A stretch of 58,029 bases of DNA. It comes from Helicobacter cetorum. Lineage in GTDB: Bacteria > Campylobacterota > Campylobacteria > Campylobacterales > BB28. Numbering within the stretch: the stretch's first letter is position 1; each line of letters opens with the position of its first letter. The position numbers were made by a program, and so were the translations under genes. The DNA is taken from NCBI GenBank assembly GCA_022729755.1, contig DZAZ01000004.1:1-58029 (forward strand). The letters run 5' to 3'. This document shows positions 8,146-17,845 of this stretch, one piece after another. The notes beneath the pieces were generated by a model. The model was not told the DNA's origin. It saw only the letters and a list, made by a program, of their open reading frames with translations, and searched no databases.

Positions 8146-11100
8146 TTACCAATCTATTCTTCTTTTTGTAATTGCTGATGGGTCTACATTTTCATTTACT
8201 CCAGTTCCTGTTGGTGAAGAAGCATCTTCTCTAAAAGTCACGCTAAATTGCGGTTCGTTTGGAATGCCATAACTATTAAACCACAAATATTGTGGAGTTG
8301 TCGAAATTTCAAAATTAGCTTTCTCGATTGATGAACTTCCATCTTTTGTAATTGTTATATTAAATATACCATTGCTAATATTTGGGCTTGTATTGCTAAT
8401 GCCTGATGATGTATTTATGTTCGATATATTGCTAATTTCTGTAAAAGTATCTTGTGTATTTAAATACCAATAAACATAAATATCGTTTTCATTACCTCTT
8501 AAATTTGGAACAAAATCATTACAACCTCTACAATAAACTTCAGCTTTTATATCTACTGGTTGACTACTACCTGTCGTTTCATAATCACCTGCCCAAACTC
8601 TGCCGTAGTAAAAAGTTGCATTATTTTCAATTAAAGTTAATGGAGTTGTAGATATAAGACTATTATATGTTGTTTCAGCATTAACCATATCACTATTCAA
8701 AGTAACATTTATTGGTTGCTCTATTTTTAAATTAACAGGATTTAATGGTATTGTTGAGTCTCTTTTAACATTAAATATTATTGTTTTATTTGATTCTCCA
8801 CTATTAAAAATAAAATCATTTACAAAAATATTTGTAAAACTATTTGCATCGCCACTTAAATCATTATTTGCTATTGAATTTAATATAGTGTTATAAATAA
8901 AGTTTGTAGATAAACCTTCTGCTGTAAAAGTTAATGGAATATTTACACTTCTATAAAAAATATCAGTATCAAAATTTTTAACTGTAACTCCTTGCATATT
9001 TTTAGCAGTTACATTAAAGTCAAATTGAATATTTATATTTTCACTTAATTCAGCCATATAAGTCCAATTTTGCTCACTAAATGGATAAATAAAATCACTT
9101 GATATATTAAAATCATAAGGATAAACACTAATATCATCATTCGCACTTGTAATTAAATCAAGCCCACCACAACTATCACTTGTTATATCAATACAAGCAA
9201 AAGGACAACCATCTAAAGTATAGCAATTTTCAACATTACAAGCAGTGCAATTTGTAGGATTATTTTCATAAGCTCCATCTCCATCGGTGATATTTATATC
9301 AAAAGCTCCAACTTCACTTAAATTTGCTTCAACTAATTTTACACCATTTTCAAATTGCAAATTTCCTTTGTTAGCATAATTAAAAATCCCTTTATTTGTT
9401 GTGTTTTCTACATTGTAGTCTATTTTAAATGAAGACGGAAATGTTTCGTTCTCATCATAATTATTTGTTGAAGTTATGTCTGTTAATGCTTTTAAATCCA
9501 TAGTGAAATTTTCACCAGCTCTGATTGTGTCTGGAATTTCTAAACTAAACTTCTCTGGTCTTACTGCAAATGGGTCTGAAAAATCTGTTCCTGTAACATC
9601 GTTTCCATCAATATCTTTTATCGCTGTTGCGCCGTCGAATATTTGCCAATCTATCTTATATTTTAAAAATCTATAAGCTTTATTGATAGATAAATTTTTA
9701 CTAGTTAAGTCTAAATTTCTTACATCTTCATCTAAGCTTATATTTTCCAAATTTAAATCATTTGGAGTTTTGATAACATTTCCATTAAAATCTATAAGCG
9801 ATATATTTAGCTTATAAGTTAAATTTGAGTCAAAAATATGCTCATCTATTGGAGCGATAAAATGTTTCAAAGTTGCAGGTGCTACTTTTGTCGTTAAATT
9901 TGTATCACTTTTTTGAGTATTGTATTTATTTGCATCCTCCCAAACACTAAAGAGTGGATTTTTATTGTAAAACTTTAATTTATCATTTACCAACTCTATA
10001 ATCTCAAAATTTTCAAATTGAAAATCACCATAAATCGTAGAAATTGTAAAATCAACTTTTACATTAGATATAACGGGCTCTTCAGTTGTAAAAGATGATT
10101 TAGTTGTTAATTTGTATGTAAAGTCTTGGTTAGGATTTATGTTTGATAAAAATTTGCTTTTAGCTATATCAATATCAAATGATGAAGCCACATCAAAAGT
10201 GATATTTATATCTTTACTCACATCAGATAATATATCTATCTCGATATTTACCTCATCGTTTATGGAAACATATTTTTTATCTTCATTCTCTTTTGAATTA
10301 CCAATTATATTTGCATAATATGCAAGTGGAACAACAACCCTCGTCTGAAGTGCAACCAAACTTAAATAGTAGTCATTATCAACTTCTTTGTAAGTCATAC
10401 TATTATTAGTTATAGTAGTTTTACTTCCTAAATAATCACTAGAACTAGGAATACGATTTAACAAACTATTTTTAAAAGTTGTATTTGTCTTATTCCCATC
10501 TGTTGCAAACTCATAAAGTGTTGAATTTCCATCATAAGTTGTAAGTCCTCCATAATTAAAGTTAATATTTGTGTCCTTACTTGAATTTACCTCTTTAAAT
10601 CCCTCATTTATCTCAATCGCATTCATATAATTTAAACTATCTTTTTTATAAACAACAAAAAGCGACCAATAACTCTTATCAGCTTCCATAACACTTGGAA
10701 TATTTGAAATACTCAAACTTCCATTTGCTAAAGTCGTGACATTTACATTTATTTGATAATTTAAATCATATCCACCGTTAGCATTTTCAACTTGAGAATA
10801 ACTTAAATTACAATCACCATTTCCACTAAAATTACAATTAAAATTAGTTGAATTGATAGTTAGTTTTTCAATACTTCTTATAGCTTTTGTATCTGCATCT
10901 CTTATAAAACCATTATAAATAAAAGTAGCATATGCAATTCCATTTCCAGTTTGAAAACTTCCACTTGAAACTTGGTCAAAACTTCCACTTATAAAATCAC
11001 TCTCACCCTCTATTATGATAGTTGTGTTTTTCTCAAAGTTTTTATCATCTCTTTGTGAAAATGGATTTTTTACTGTGAGTATTTGTGTGTTATTATCGCT

Positions 11101-14100
11101 ACTGTCGTAATCTTTTACATCTGAAGATACAAAAACACTTGAATTAAAGTTTTTAAAATCGTACGGAGTTGTAAATTTAAACTCTAAAGTTTCAGTAATA
11201 TTCATTTTTTCAACATCAGCCAATTTACAAACCAATTGAGATGAGGTGATATCACAATCACTAATATCTAAACCTAAACTATTTGCTGAAATACTCAAAG
11301 TTGAAATATCAAAATTACTTTCTAAATTCAAAGTCAAAATCGTATTTTTTGCAATATCTGGTCCATTGTTTTTAAAATTAAGACTAAAAATAATCTCTTT
11401 TTCAAAATCTGATACAACAAAACCACTTGAAATAGTTTTAGTATAATTTTTATGGTCAGTTGCAGTTACTTTAAAATCACTAATTTCTAAATCAGCCATA
11501 TCATCGATATTAATCTTAAAATTTTTGCTATTATCGTTTGGATTTTCATCAACATTTTCACTTTTTATAACTATATTTTCATTGATAATCGGAGTTGAAT
11601 TTGTCGGAGTTATCACTTCAAAACTAAGATTATGCTCACCAATTGCTAAATCTCCACTATAACTACACTCAACAATTCCACTATTTGGAGTGTTCCAATC
11701 ACAACTCCAACCACTACTTACATTTGTAAAACCAGTAAAATTAGAGTCAAGCGGAATTGTAACTTTTGGATTTTTTGCGGGAGAATAACCACTATTGTTA
11801 AAATCTATCGCAAACTTAATGGTTTTACCAATATTATCTTTTATCTCTAACTCATTTGGAGCGACTACACTAGTAGTATTATTCATATCAGTTAATCTAA
11901 TCTGAACTAATTTCAAATCAGCAAAACCAACTTTTATAGTTTGATTAGTTTCGCTAACTGGGTCTGAATTTGAAGCATCTCCAACCAAACTTATATTATA
12001 TTCAGCCGAAGTATCTGGAGCTTTCAATTTTATACTCACATTTCGCTCACTATTAGCCGATAAATTGCCATCTTTACAATTTAGAGTGTTATTATATTTT
12101 GCACAACTCCAATTTATGCCATCGTCAGCAATAAAGTTATAATTAAATCCGTCCAAAAACTTATCTAAATCACTACTGATAGTAATATTAACTTCAAGAT
12201 TTTTTGCTTCTGCTGAAGAATTGTTTTTGATTGTTACATTGTAATCAAAAGGTTTGTTTAAATCCACATACTTTGGAAATGATGAGTTTATGTCTAAAGT
12301 TGAAGTTCCACCGCCTATATTTATAGTGTCTTTTTCGTCCACTTTTTCGGCATTATTAGCACTTACATTTATATCTATTCCAACATCTCCACTTTGGTTT
12401 GGAGCTGTTAAAGGAATTTCTAAGCTTTTTGTATTGCCTGAATTTAAATCGCCATCACTACAATTTAATGAATTATTTGCATAAGTACAACTCCAATCGC
12501 CTAAAGTGTGTGGATTTCCATCGCCTAAACTACCAAGCATTGAAACATCATCTATTGTTAAATTAAGTTCAAGATTTTCTGCATTTGCATTACCATTATT
12601 TTTTATTGAAATAGTATAATTAAAATTATCACCTATACTTATAGTTGATGGATTTGTGGAAGTTGTAATATCTAATACTGCAATGTCTTTGACGATAATT
12701 CTTTGAGGTTGACCTTTTCCCAATGTTTGGGTATCTAATTCACTTTTTGCAACAACTACACTATTAAAATCTTCATCGCTGTTTGGCGAAGTAACAATAA
12801 CTTTTAATGTTGAATAGTTTCCATCTTTATTAATATTTCCACTTAAGGTACAAGTTAGATAATCTGTAATATTTGTTGTTGGCGAACAAGTCCAACTATT
12901 ACTAGAAGTCACACTTTTAAACTTAAATCCATTTACAAAATTTATAGCAATTTTTGGATTTGTTTCATTAAAATTAGACATATTTGTAAGATTTATATCA
13001 AAAATTACATCATTAGCATAACCAACTCTTACAACTTCATCACTACTTTTTGGAGTTACAATCGTGTCAATTTTAAATTTTGATACAAAAATTGTTGGAT
13101 GAGTTATTCCCGTATCAAGACACTTCGGTACGATATTATTAAAATTCATTTTCAAAGTATCACTCACATAATTTACAATGTAAGTATTATTAATTTCTCC
13201 ATTTACTGGATAAGCTATAATGTCAGAATTATATAAATAAGCATCTTGTTGATTTACTAAAATTTGCCCACCATTATTTGCATTAGCACCAGTTCCTACT
13301 CTAACTTTTAATGTATAAAGACTGTCTATATAATCAACCTCATCATCGCCACTTCCATTTGTTTTTTGTTGATTATTTATATAAGTTCCAAAAGCTTTAT
13401 TATAAGCAAGTGGGGCATCAAAACTTTTTTCTATTTGTACTTTTTGTGCAGGTTCAGTTCCGATATTTGATACATTTACTTCAAAAACTAATCTATCACC
13501 CAAAAATACACTAGTATTTTCATCTATAATTGCACCATTTTTATACACATTTTCAAGATAACAAACTTTTGGAGAATAAAGCTCTGTTGCGAATGCAACC
13601 ATTCCAGGATAATATTGGTCACCAGAAGTTTCAAGTCTGATTGTTGTTGATGTTTGAGAATTTGTAATAATACTATTTCCAACATCAAAAACATCAATAT
13701 CAATACCCATATTGTTACTTAAAGTTGGATTTCGCAGGGAACTATTTCTAATTGAAGAATCAAAAACATTATCAATATTTGTAGAATCTACATTTTGAAA
13801 ATCACCATTTTTATCAGTAAGCTGGAATTTATCATCTTTATATGGTAAATCTCCCTCACCTGCAAATATAAAAAGTTGTGAATTAACATTCCCACTTGCT
13901 GGAGTTAAAAAGCCTGAAATATCTATATCAACTCTTCGATAATTATTACTGTCCTGAATATTTTTATAACCCACAAATACAGATGTATTTTTAAAACTAT
14001 CTTGTAAATCTTCATATACAACAGTTAATGCCCAAGCACCGTAATAATTTTTTGTATCATTATCTACAAATAAATCTGCAATTGTATAAGTTCCACTCCC

Positions 14101-16311
14101 TTGCACTAAATTTGTAATATTTTTATAACATTGATAAGAATTTCCATTATAATTACATCCTCCACCAATTAAAGCATCAATTTCTGTATAACTTGAAGAT
14201 GATGGAGATTTGAATTTTAATTTACTTATATTAACTCTTTCTTCTACACACACACTTTTCCATTTTGTACAAACTCCATTTTTATATTTTGTACACTGTT
14301 GTTCTGTTCTTACACACTCTTTAATATTAGTTGTTCTACCTTGCCAATTTAAAATTGCAAATTTTACTTTTGCATCAGGTCTTAACTCTAAATCTGCATT
14401 ACTTGAATTAAATGTTGAACTATCTCCATCTATATCTACATATTTAGCAAATACATCATTATTTGCTTTTGTAGAACTAGGAACACAATTTCCATTACTA
14501 TCTTTTTCGCATAAAACTGTATTTCCTATTAATTTTATACCCCCATATAAATTTGTTCTATAAGCTAACTCAAAATCTTTATAATTAGTATCTAAACCTG
14601 AACTATCTTGATTTACACTAATATACATAGTGCCACTTATACTTCCGTGTCCATCACTTACACTAAAAGTAAAACTATCATCATCATCATTGCTATAAGT
14701 GTGCATATACTCTAAATTTCCACTGTCAATATCTTCTTGTGTAAAAGTTTGAGCTGATGAGGTAATATCTATTGTGCCATTTAAGATTAAATTCCCCTTT
14801 GTTGGAAGTGAAGTAATACTATAAGTTAATTGACTAGCACTCTGTTCATTATCAGTTACACTTAAATTTAAATCTTGAATAGTTACTCTATCATTTTGAT
14901 TAATAGTCAATTGATTGTAAATTACTTTAGGAAGAGAGTTAATTTTAATGCTTAAATTTGATGAAATAATATTTACACCATCAGTTAAATTAAAATTAAA
15001 ACTACTGATATTGATACTTCCATTATTTTCAAAACTAACTCTTTTGTTATTTATATCATCTTGTGTAAAAGTTGCATTAATTGAGAGATTTACATCATTT
15101 AATTTGACAGAACCATTATTTGCCAAAGATTTTAAAGTGTAAATCAATTGTGCTGGATACTCCTCCACATCATTTGCAGGTAAATTTAAATATATAATAT
15201 CAACTTCAGAGTATTGATTTAAAGAAAGCTCAATTGGAGTTATAGTTGGTGCATCATTAACGGGATTTATTGTTATGTTCATAAAAGTTTCTAATGTATA
15301 CAAACTTCCATCATTGACAGTATATTTAAAACTATCACTTAATGGGCTTTCACTTCCATCGTGTATATAAGTTATTTTAGCGTCGTTTATGTCTTGTTGA
15401 GTAAATGTGTTATTTATTGCCAAAGCTACACCGTTTTTATATAAAACACCATTTGTTGGAATTAACAACAAAACATAACTTATTTCACTTGCACTCTGTT
15501 CATCATCAATTGTATTTAAATGAGTATTTTTAATCGTTGTCGTAGAATTCTCATCAACTGTAATCGAGCTTAATTGAACTGTTGGGGGAGTGTTATTATT
15601 CCAAACTCCTCTACTTGTATTACACGGATTATTGTTAAATGCCGTTAGCCAACAGTTATTAACATCACTACAAGTACTACCATCCTCTACACCATTTATA
15701 TGATTTCCAAAAGAACCATCAGGATATGCACAAAGTCCATTGTTATTTGCTGCATTTTGTTCTACATTTGTAGTGCATTGTGGAATAGTTGTTTTAGACC
15801 AATACCATTTGTCTTCTGTTTGTTCATTATTATTCCAATATCTAAGATAGTGAATTATTGTTGAAGTGCTTTTTATTCTAAGTAAAAATTCTCCGCCAAC
15901 TTGAGCAAATTGTAGATTACTATCTTTTGTTCGATACATTGCTTCAGTTAAAACTAAAAATGTTCTATCTGGCACAACACCATTTGGATACTTGGTTTTT
16001 ACTTGGTCGCCTGATGTTGCTCCAGCATTCACATAAGCCTCTGTTAAATCTATACAAGCAGGAGTTCCATTTGCTGCTGTATCTATATAACATAATTCCC
16101 AATTGTTTACATCCAAATTTCCACCAGAAACATTTAGAAGTTCAATGTAATTATTTGCATAATCATTTCCACTATCTTTCCATAACTGATTTAAATCCAT
16201 TTTAGGATTTTGCTCTGCAGTATTTTCACAAGTTCCAGCATCATTCCCACCAGCAACTCCCAAACTCACAAAAACCATCAACCCCAAAATAACACGAATA
16301 AAATTTTTCAT
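8146..16311 (-). CDS. Giant secreted multidomain repeat protein (lamin-tail, cadherin-like, DUF11-like)
   Basis: A 2721-residue protein with signal peptide MKNFIRVILGLMVFVSLGVA. In order: a lamin-tail-like domain (about 35-215, with YIELLNVSGG and NNWELCY); about three cadherin-like/CSPG repeats (about 243-563, each with an FTQxDI...Y.H motif); a cysteine-containing beta domain (about 575-910); DUF11-like repeats (about 917-1743), several with a conserved WSC...L.C pair; then a long beta-rich C-terminal part that includes AVRPEKFSLEIPDTIRAG, resembling the DUF6701 region of MshQ-type pilus proteins. The C terminus ends KRRIDW, with no membrane anchor or sorting signal that I can recognise. 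It is probably a surface or exported adhesin. It is the last member of the signal-peptide array and lies just before murG. Confidence 0.7.
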   Translation of the reverse strand: MKNFIRVILGLMVFVSLGVAGGNDAGTCENTAEQNPKMDLNQLWKDSGNDYANNYIELLNVSGGNLDVNNWELCYIDTAANGTPACIDLTEAYVNAGATSGDQVKTKYPNGVVPDRTFLVLTEAMYRTKDSNLQFAQVGGEFLLRIKSTSTIIHYLRYWNNNEQTEDKWYWSKTTIPQCTTNVEQNAANNNGLCAYPDGSFGNHINGVEDGSTCSDVNNCWLTAFNNNPCNTSRGVWNNNTPPTVQLSSITVDENSTTTIKNTHLNTIDDEQSASEISYVLLLIPTNGVLYKNGVALAINNTFTQQDINDAKITYIHDGSESPLSDSFKYTVNDGSLYTLETFMNITINPVNDAPTITPIELSLNQYSEVDIIYLNLPANDVEEYPAQLIYTLKSLANNGSVKLNDVNLSINATFTQDDINNKRVSFENNGSINISSFNFNLTDGVNIISSNLSIKINSLPKVIYNQLTINQNDRVTIQDLNLSVTDNEQSASQLTYSITSLPTKGNLILNGTIDITSSAQTFTQEDIDSGNLEYMHTYSNDDDDSFTFSVSDGHGSISGTMYISVNQDSSGLDTNYKDFELAYRTNLYGGIKLIGNTVLCEKDSNGNCVPSSTKANNDVFAKYVDIDGDSSTFNSSNADLELRPDAKVKFAILNWQGRTTNIKECVRTEQQCTKYKNGVCTKWKSVCVEERVNISKLKFKSPSSSSYTEIDALIGGGCNYNGNSYQCYKNITNLVQGSGTYTIADLFVDNDTKNYYGAWALTVVYEDLQDSFKNTSVFVGYKNIQDSNNYRRVDIDISGFLTPASGNVNSQLFIFAGEGDLPYKDDKFQLTDKNGDFQNVDSTNIDNVFDSSIRNSSLRNPTLSNNMGIDIDVFDVGNSIITNSQTSTTIRLETSGDQYYPGMVAFATELYSPKVCYLENVYKNGAIIDENTSVFLGDRLVFEVNVSNIGTEPAQKVQIEKSFDAPLAYNKAFGTYINNQQKTNGSGDDEVDYIDSLYTLKVRVGTGANANNGGQILVNQQDAYLYNSDIIAYPVNGEINNTYIVNYVSDTLKMNFNNIVPKCLDTGITHPTIFVSKFKIDTIVTPKSSDEVVRVGYANDVIFDINLTNMSNFNETNPKIAINFVNGFKFKSVTSSNSWTCSPTTNITDYLTCTLSGNINKDGNYSTLKVIVTSPNSDEDFNSVVVAKSELDTQTLGKGQPQRIIVKDIAVLDITTSTNPSTISIGDNFNYTISIKNNGNANAENLELNLTIDDVSMLGSLGDGNPHTLGDWSCTYANNSLNCSDGDLNSGNTKSLEIPLTAPNQSGDVGIDINVSANNAEKVDEKDTINIGGGTSTLDINSSFPKYVDLNKPFDYNVTIKNNSSAEAKNLEVNITISSDLDKFLDGFNYNFIADDGINWSCAKYNNTLNCKDGNLSANSERNVSIKLKAPDTSAEYNISLVGDASNSDPVSETNQTIKVGFADLKLVQIRLTDMNNTTSVVAPNELEIKDNIGKTIKFAIDFNNSGYSPAKNPKVTIPLDSNFTGFTNVSSGWSCDWNTPNSGIVECSYSGDLAIGEHNLSFEVITPTNSTPIINENIVIKSENVDENPNDNSKNFKINIDDMADLEISDFKVTATDHKNYTKTISSGFVVSDFEKEIIFSLNFKNNGPDIAKNTILTLNLESNFDISTLSISANSLGLDISDCDITSSQLVCKLADVEKMNITETLEFKFTTPYDFKNFNSSVFVSSDVKDYDSSDNNTQILTVKNPFSQRDDKNFEKNTTIIIEGESDFISGSFDQVSSGSFQTGNGIAYATFIYNGFIRDADTKAIRSIEKLTINSTNFNCNFSGNGDCNLSYSQVENANGGYDLNYQINVNVTTLANGSLSISNIPSVMEADKSYWSLFVVYKKDSLNYMNAIEINEGFKEVNSSKDTNINFNYGGLTTYDGNSTLYEFATDGNKTNTTFKNSLLNRIPSSSDYLGSKTTITNNSMTYKEVDNDYYLSLVALQTRVVVPLAYYANIIGNSKENEDKKYVSINDEVNIEIDILSDVSKDINITFDVASSFDIDIAKSKFLSNINPNQDFTYKLTTKSSFTTEEPVISNVKVDFTISTIYGDFQFENFEIIELVNDKLKFYNKNPLFSVWEDANKYNTQKSDTNLTTKVAPATLKHFIAPIDEHIFDSNLTYKLNISLIDFNGNVIKTPNDLNLENISLDEDVRNLDLTSKNLSINKAYRFLKYKIDWQIFDGATAIKDIDGNDVTGTDFSDPFAVRPEKFSLEIPDTIRAGENFTMDLKALTDITSTNNYDENETFPSSFKIDYNVENTTNKGIFNYANKGNLQFENGVKLVEANLSEVGAFDINITDGDGAYENNPTNCTACNVENCYTLDGCPFACIDITSDSCGGLDLITSANDDISVYPYDFNISSDFIYPFSEQNWTYMAELSENINIQFDFNVTAKNMQGVTVKNFDTDIFYRSVNIPLTFTAEGLSTNFIYNTILNSIANNDLSGDANSFTNIFVNDFIFNSGESNKTIIFNVKRDSTIPLNPVNLKIEQPINVTLNSDMVNAETTYNSLISTTPLTLIENNATFYYGRVWAGDYETTGSSQPVDIKAEVYCRGCNDFVPNLRGNENDIYVYWYLNTQDTFTEISNISNINTSSGISNTSPNISNGIFNITITKDGSSSIEKANFEISTTPQYLWFNSYGIPNEPQFSVTFREDASSPTGTGVNENVDPSAITKRRIDW

Positions 16312-16314
16312 AAC

Positions 16315-16800
16315 TCATCCTTGATAATTAAAATGATGATTTTTTGCTATATCTCTAACTTTTTCATCAACTTTAGCTAAATCATCTATTATAGAAAACA
16401 CCATATCTAAAGCTTTTTTATCAGCTTTTAGCACTAATTTTTCCTCTACAATTTTTTCAAATTCATCTCTTGAATCTTTTATAACCTTTTTTCTATCATA
16501 AATAGAGTAACCAATTAATCCAAAAATCGCAGCTAAAAGTGCAAACATCAACGATTGCATAAATTCAAATCTTTTATTGACATCATCAAATCTTTTATCC
16601 ATATACTTTTGCATATCTTCAAATCTTTTGTCAGTATGTTTTTGGATATCTTCAAATCGTTTATTTGTAGCTTCTTGATTTGATTTTATCAACTCTATCA
16701 AAACTTTAATATCTGCCTTTGTAGCACCTTTTTCATCTTCTGCAAAGCTTAAACTCACAAACAACATAACCCCAAAAATAACACGAATAAAATTTTTCAT
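16315..16800 (-). CDS. Coiled-coil membrane protein, paralogue 2
   Basis: A 161-residue protein with signal-like N terminus MKNFIRVIFGVMLFVSLSFA, a helical coiled coil containing repeated KRFEDMQKYMD units (11-residue and 7-residue spacing, about 45-87), a membrane helix (about 87-105, with FALLAAIFGLIGYSIYD), and a second charged helix ending FNYQG. It is clearly a paralogue of the next gene upstream. Coils on both sides of a membrane helix suggest oligomerisation. Function is unknown. The stop-to-start gap to the giant protein gene is three bases. Confidence 0.65.
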   Translation of the reverse strand: MKNFIRVIFGVMLFVSLSFAEDEKGATKADIKVLIELIKSNQEATNKRFEDIQKHTDKRFEDMQKYMDKRFDDVNKRFEFMQSLMFALLAAIFGLIGYSIYDRKKVIKDSRDEFEKIVEEKLVLKADKKALDMVFSIIDDLAKVDEKVRDIAKNHHFNYQG

Positions 16801-16803
16801 TGT

Positions 16804-17283
16804 TTAGCCTTGATAACTTAAATTATGTTTTTTTAACATCTCTTGAACATCTTTATTATTTTTTGCTAATCGCTCAATAATTTCAATCAATTTTTCAACT
16901 ATTTTCTTATCGGCTTTTTGCTTTAGTGAATTATCAATCCTCTCTACTTCAACTTTTAAATCTTTTGCCATAATATCCACAACTTTTCTATCTTTTATAA
17001 GATATGCTATTGCAGCCAAGATTATTGTAGTTATAAAGCTTAAAAATATGAAAATAGTATCAAATCTTTTATCCATATATTTTTGCATATCTTCAAATCG
17101 CTTATCGACCTGCTCAAACCTTTTGTCCATATTTTTTTGCATATCTTCAAATCGCTTATTCATAGTCTCTTGATTTAGTTTAATTAACTCTACTATCATT
17201 CTAAGCTCACTTTTTTGCTCATCGGCAAACCCTAAACTCACAAACAACATAACCCCCAAAATAACACGAATAAAATTTTTCAT
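16804..17283 (-). CDS. Coiled-coil membrane protein, paralogue 1
   Basis: A 159-residue protein of the same design as its neighbour: signal-like start MKNFIRVILGVMLFVSLGFA, repeated MNKRFEDMQK / MDKRFEQVD coil units (about 40-75), a membrane helix (about 77-95, FLSFITTIILAAIAYLI), and a C-terminal charged helix ending LSYQG. The first 20 residues are nearly identical to those of its two downstream neighbours, also at DNA level. No catalytic motif is visible. Function is unknown; tandem duplication is evident. Confidence 0.65.
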   Translation of the reverse strand: MKNFIRVILGVMLFVSLGFADEQKSELRMIVELIKLNQETMNKRFEDMQKNMDKRFEQVDKRFEDMQKYMDKRFDTIFIFLSFITTIILAAIAYLIKDRKVVDIMAKDLKVEVERIDNSLKQKADKKIVEKLIEIIERLAKNNKDVQEMLKKHNLSYQG

Positions 17284-17286
17284 TGG

Positions 17287-17520
17287 TTAGCCTTTTTTTG
17301 AATATAAATATTCTGGGTCAAAATCTGCACCGTTTTCCCACTCTATAGTATTATGAGATATTATAAAATTTTTAAACTTCTCTTTATCTTTCAATGGCTC
17401 AAAAATCTCACCATAAAGCTCATTCTCTAGATTTATGATTTTTTCAACCCCATTATTAAATAATATTTTTAAATTGTAATCACCTATGTGTTGGGCTTTT
17501 ATTATATGTAAAAACATCAT
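17287..17520 (-). CDS. DUF2442 family protein
   Basis: A 77-residue protein with the DUF2442 pattern: a beta-hairpin reading YNLKILFNNGVEKIINL, then GEIFEPLKD and the C-terminal WENGADFDPEYLY signature. DUF2442 genes often sit next to DUF4160 genes, as here, and the pair is frequently suspected of being a toxin-antitoxin-like unit; this is not proven. It starts right after the DUF4160 stop. Its last codons supply the AAGG ribosome site of the following gene. Confidence 0.75.
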   Translation of the reverse strand: MMFLHIIKAQHIGDYNLKILFNNGVEKIINLENELYGEIFEPLKDKEKFKNFIISHNTIEWENGADFDPEYLYSKKG

Positions 17521-17787
17521 TTACTCTTTATCAAGAGGTGTAATTTTTTTTAGAGGTTTATGGGCAATGGCTAATTCCCAATTTTCCATCAACTCCTCTT
17601 TATGTCTTTCATACCACTCTAGCACAAGTGCTTTTGCTCTTGGATTCATTTTGCCTTTTATTAAACCAGTTTGTATATCTACACTTATCTCTTCATCCTG
17701 ATATATCGCATGGAAATGAGGCGGATTATGTTCATTTCGATAATTAAATACGATATGAATATTAAAAAATTGACTTATCTCAGGCAT
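17521..17787 (-). CDS. DUF4160 family protein
   Basis: An 88-residue protein starting MPEISQFFNI, with the family hallmark NEHNPPHFHAIYQ, an IDIQTG-like strand (VDIQTGLIKG), and a C-terminal LVLEWYERHKEELMENWELA helix. The ATG at 17787 has a strong GGAGG six bases upstream; an upstream TTG extension of ten residues has no merit. It overlaps the end of a 20-codon remnant signal-peptide frame. It is paired with DUF2442; the pair may be a mobile toxin-antitoxin-like module. Confidence 0.75.
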   Translation of the reverse strand: MPEISQFFNIHIVFNYRNEHNPPHFHAIYQDEEISVDIQTGLIKGKMNPRAKALVLEWYERHKEELMENWELAIAHKPLKKITPLDKE

Positions 17788-17842
17788 TATACACCTCCAT
17801 CCATAACATAACCCCAAAAATAACTCTAATAATAGTTTTCAT
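17780..17842 (-). pseudogene. Truncated signal-peptide reading frame (20 codons)
   Basis: Three bases after the nuoF stop, an ATG opens a 20-codon frame MKTIIRVIFGVMLWMEVYNA. Its first 13 residues match the signal peptides of the three array proteins (MKNFIRVIFGVMLF), and the DNA around GTTATTTTTGGGGTTATGTT is identical to that of paralogue 2. After that the match ends and the sequence becomes the ribosome site and start of DUF4160. It looks like the 5' stub of a fourth array gene interrupted by the DUF4160-DUF2442 pair, though it could serve as a leader peptide. Confidence 0.6.
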
Positions 17843-17845
17843 TTT

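Noticed and set aside
14210..14563. Forward frame of 117 residues opposite the giant protein gene
   Set aside because: It lies wholly in the giant gene, which has domains and a signal peptide; no ribosome site.
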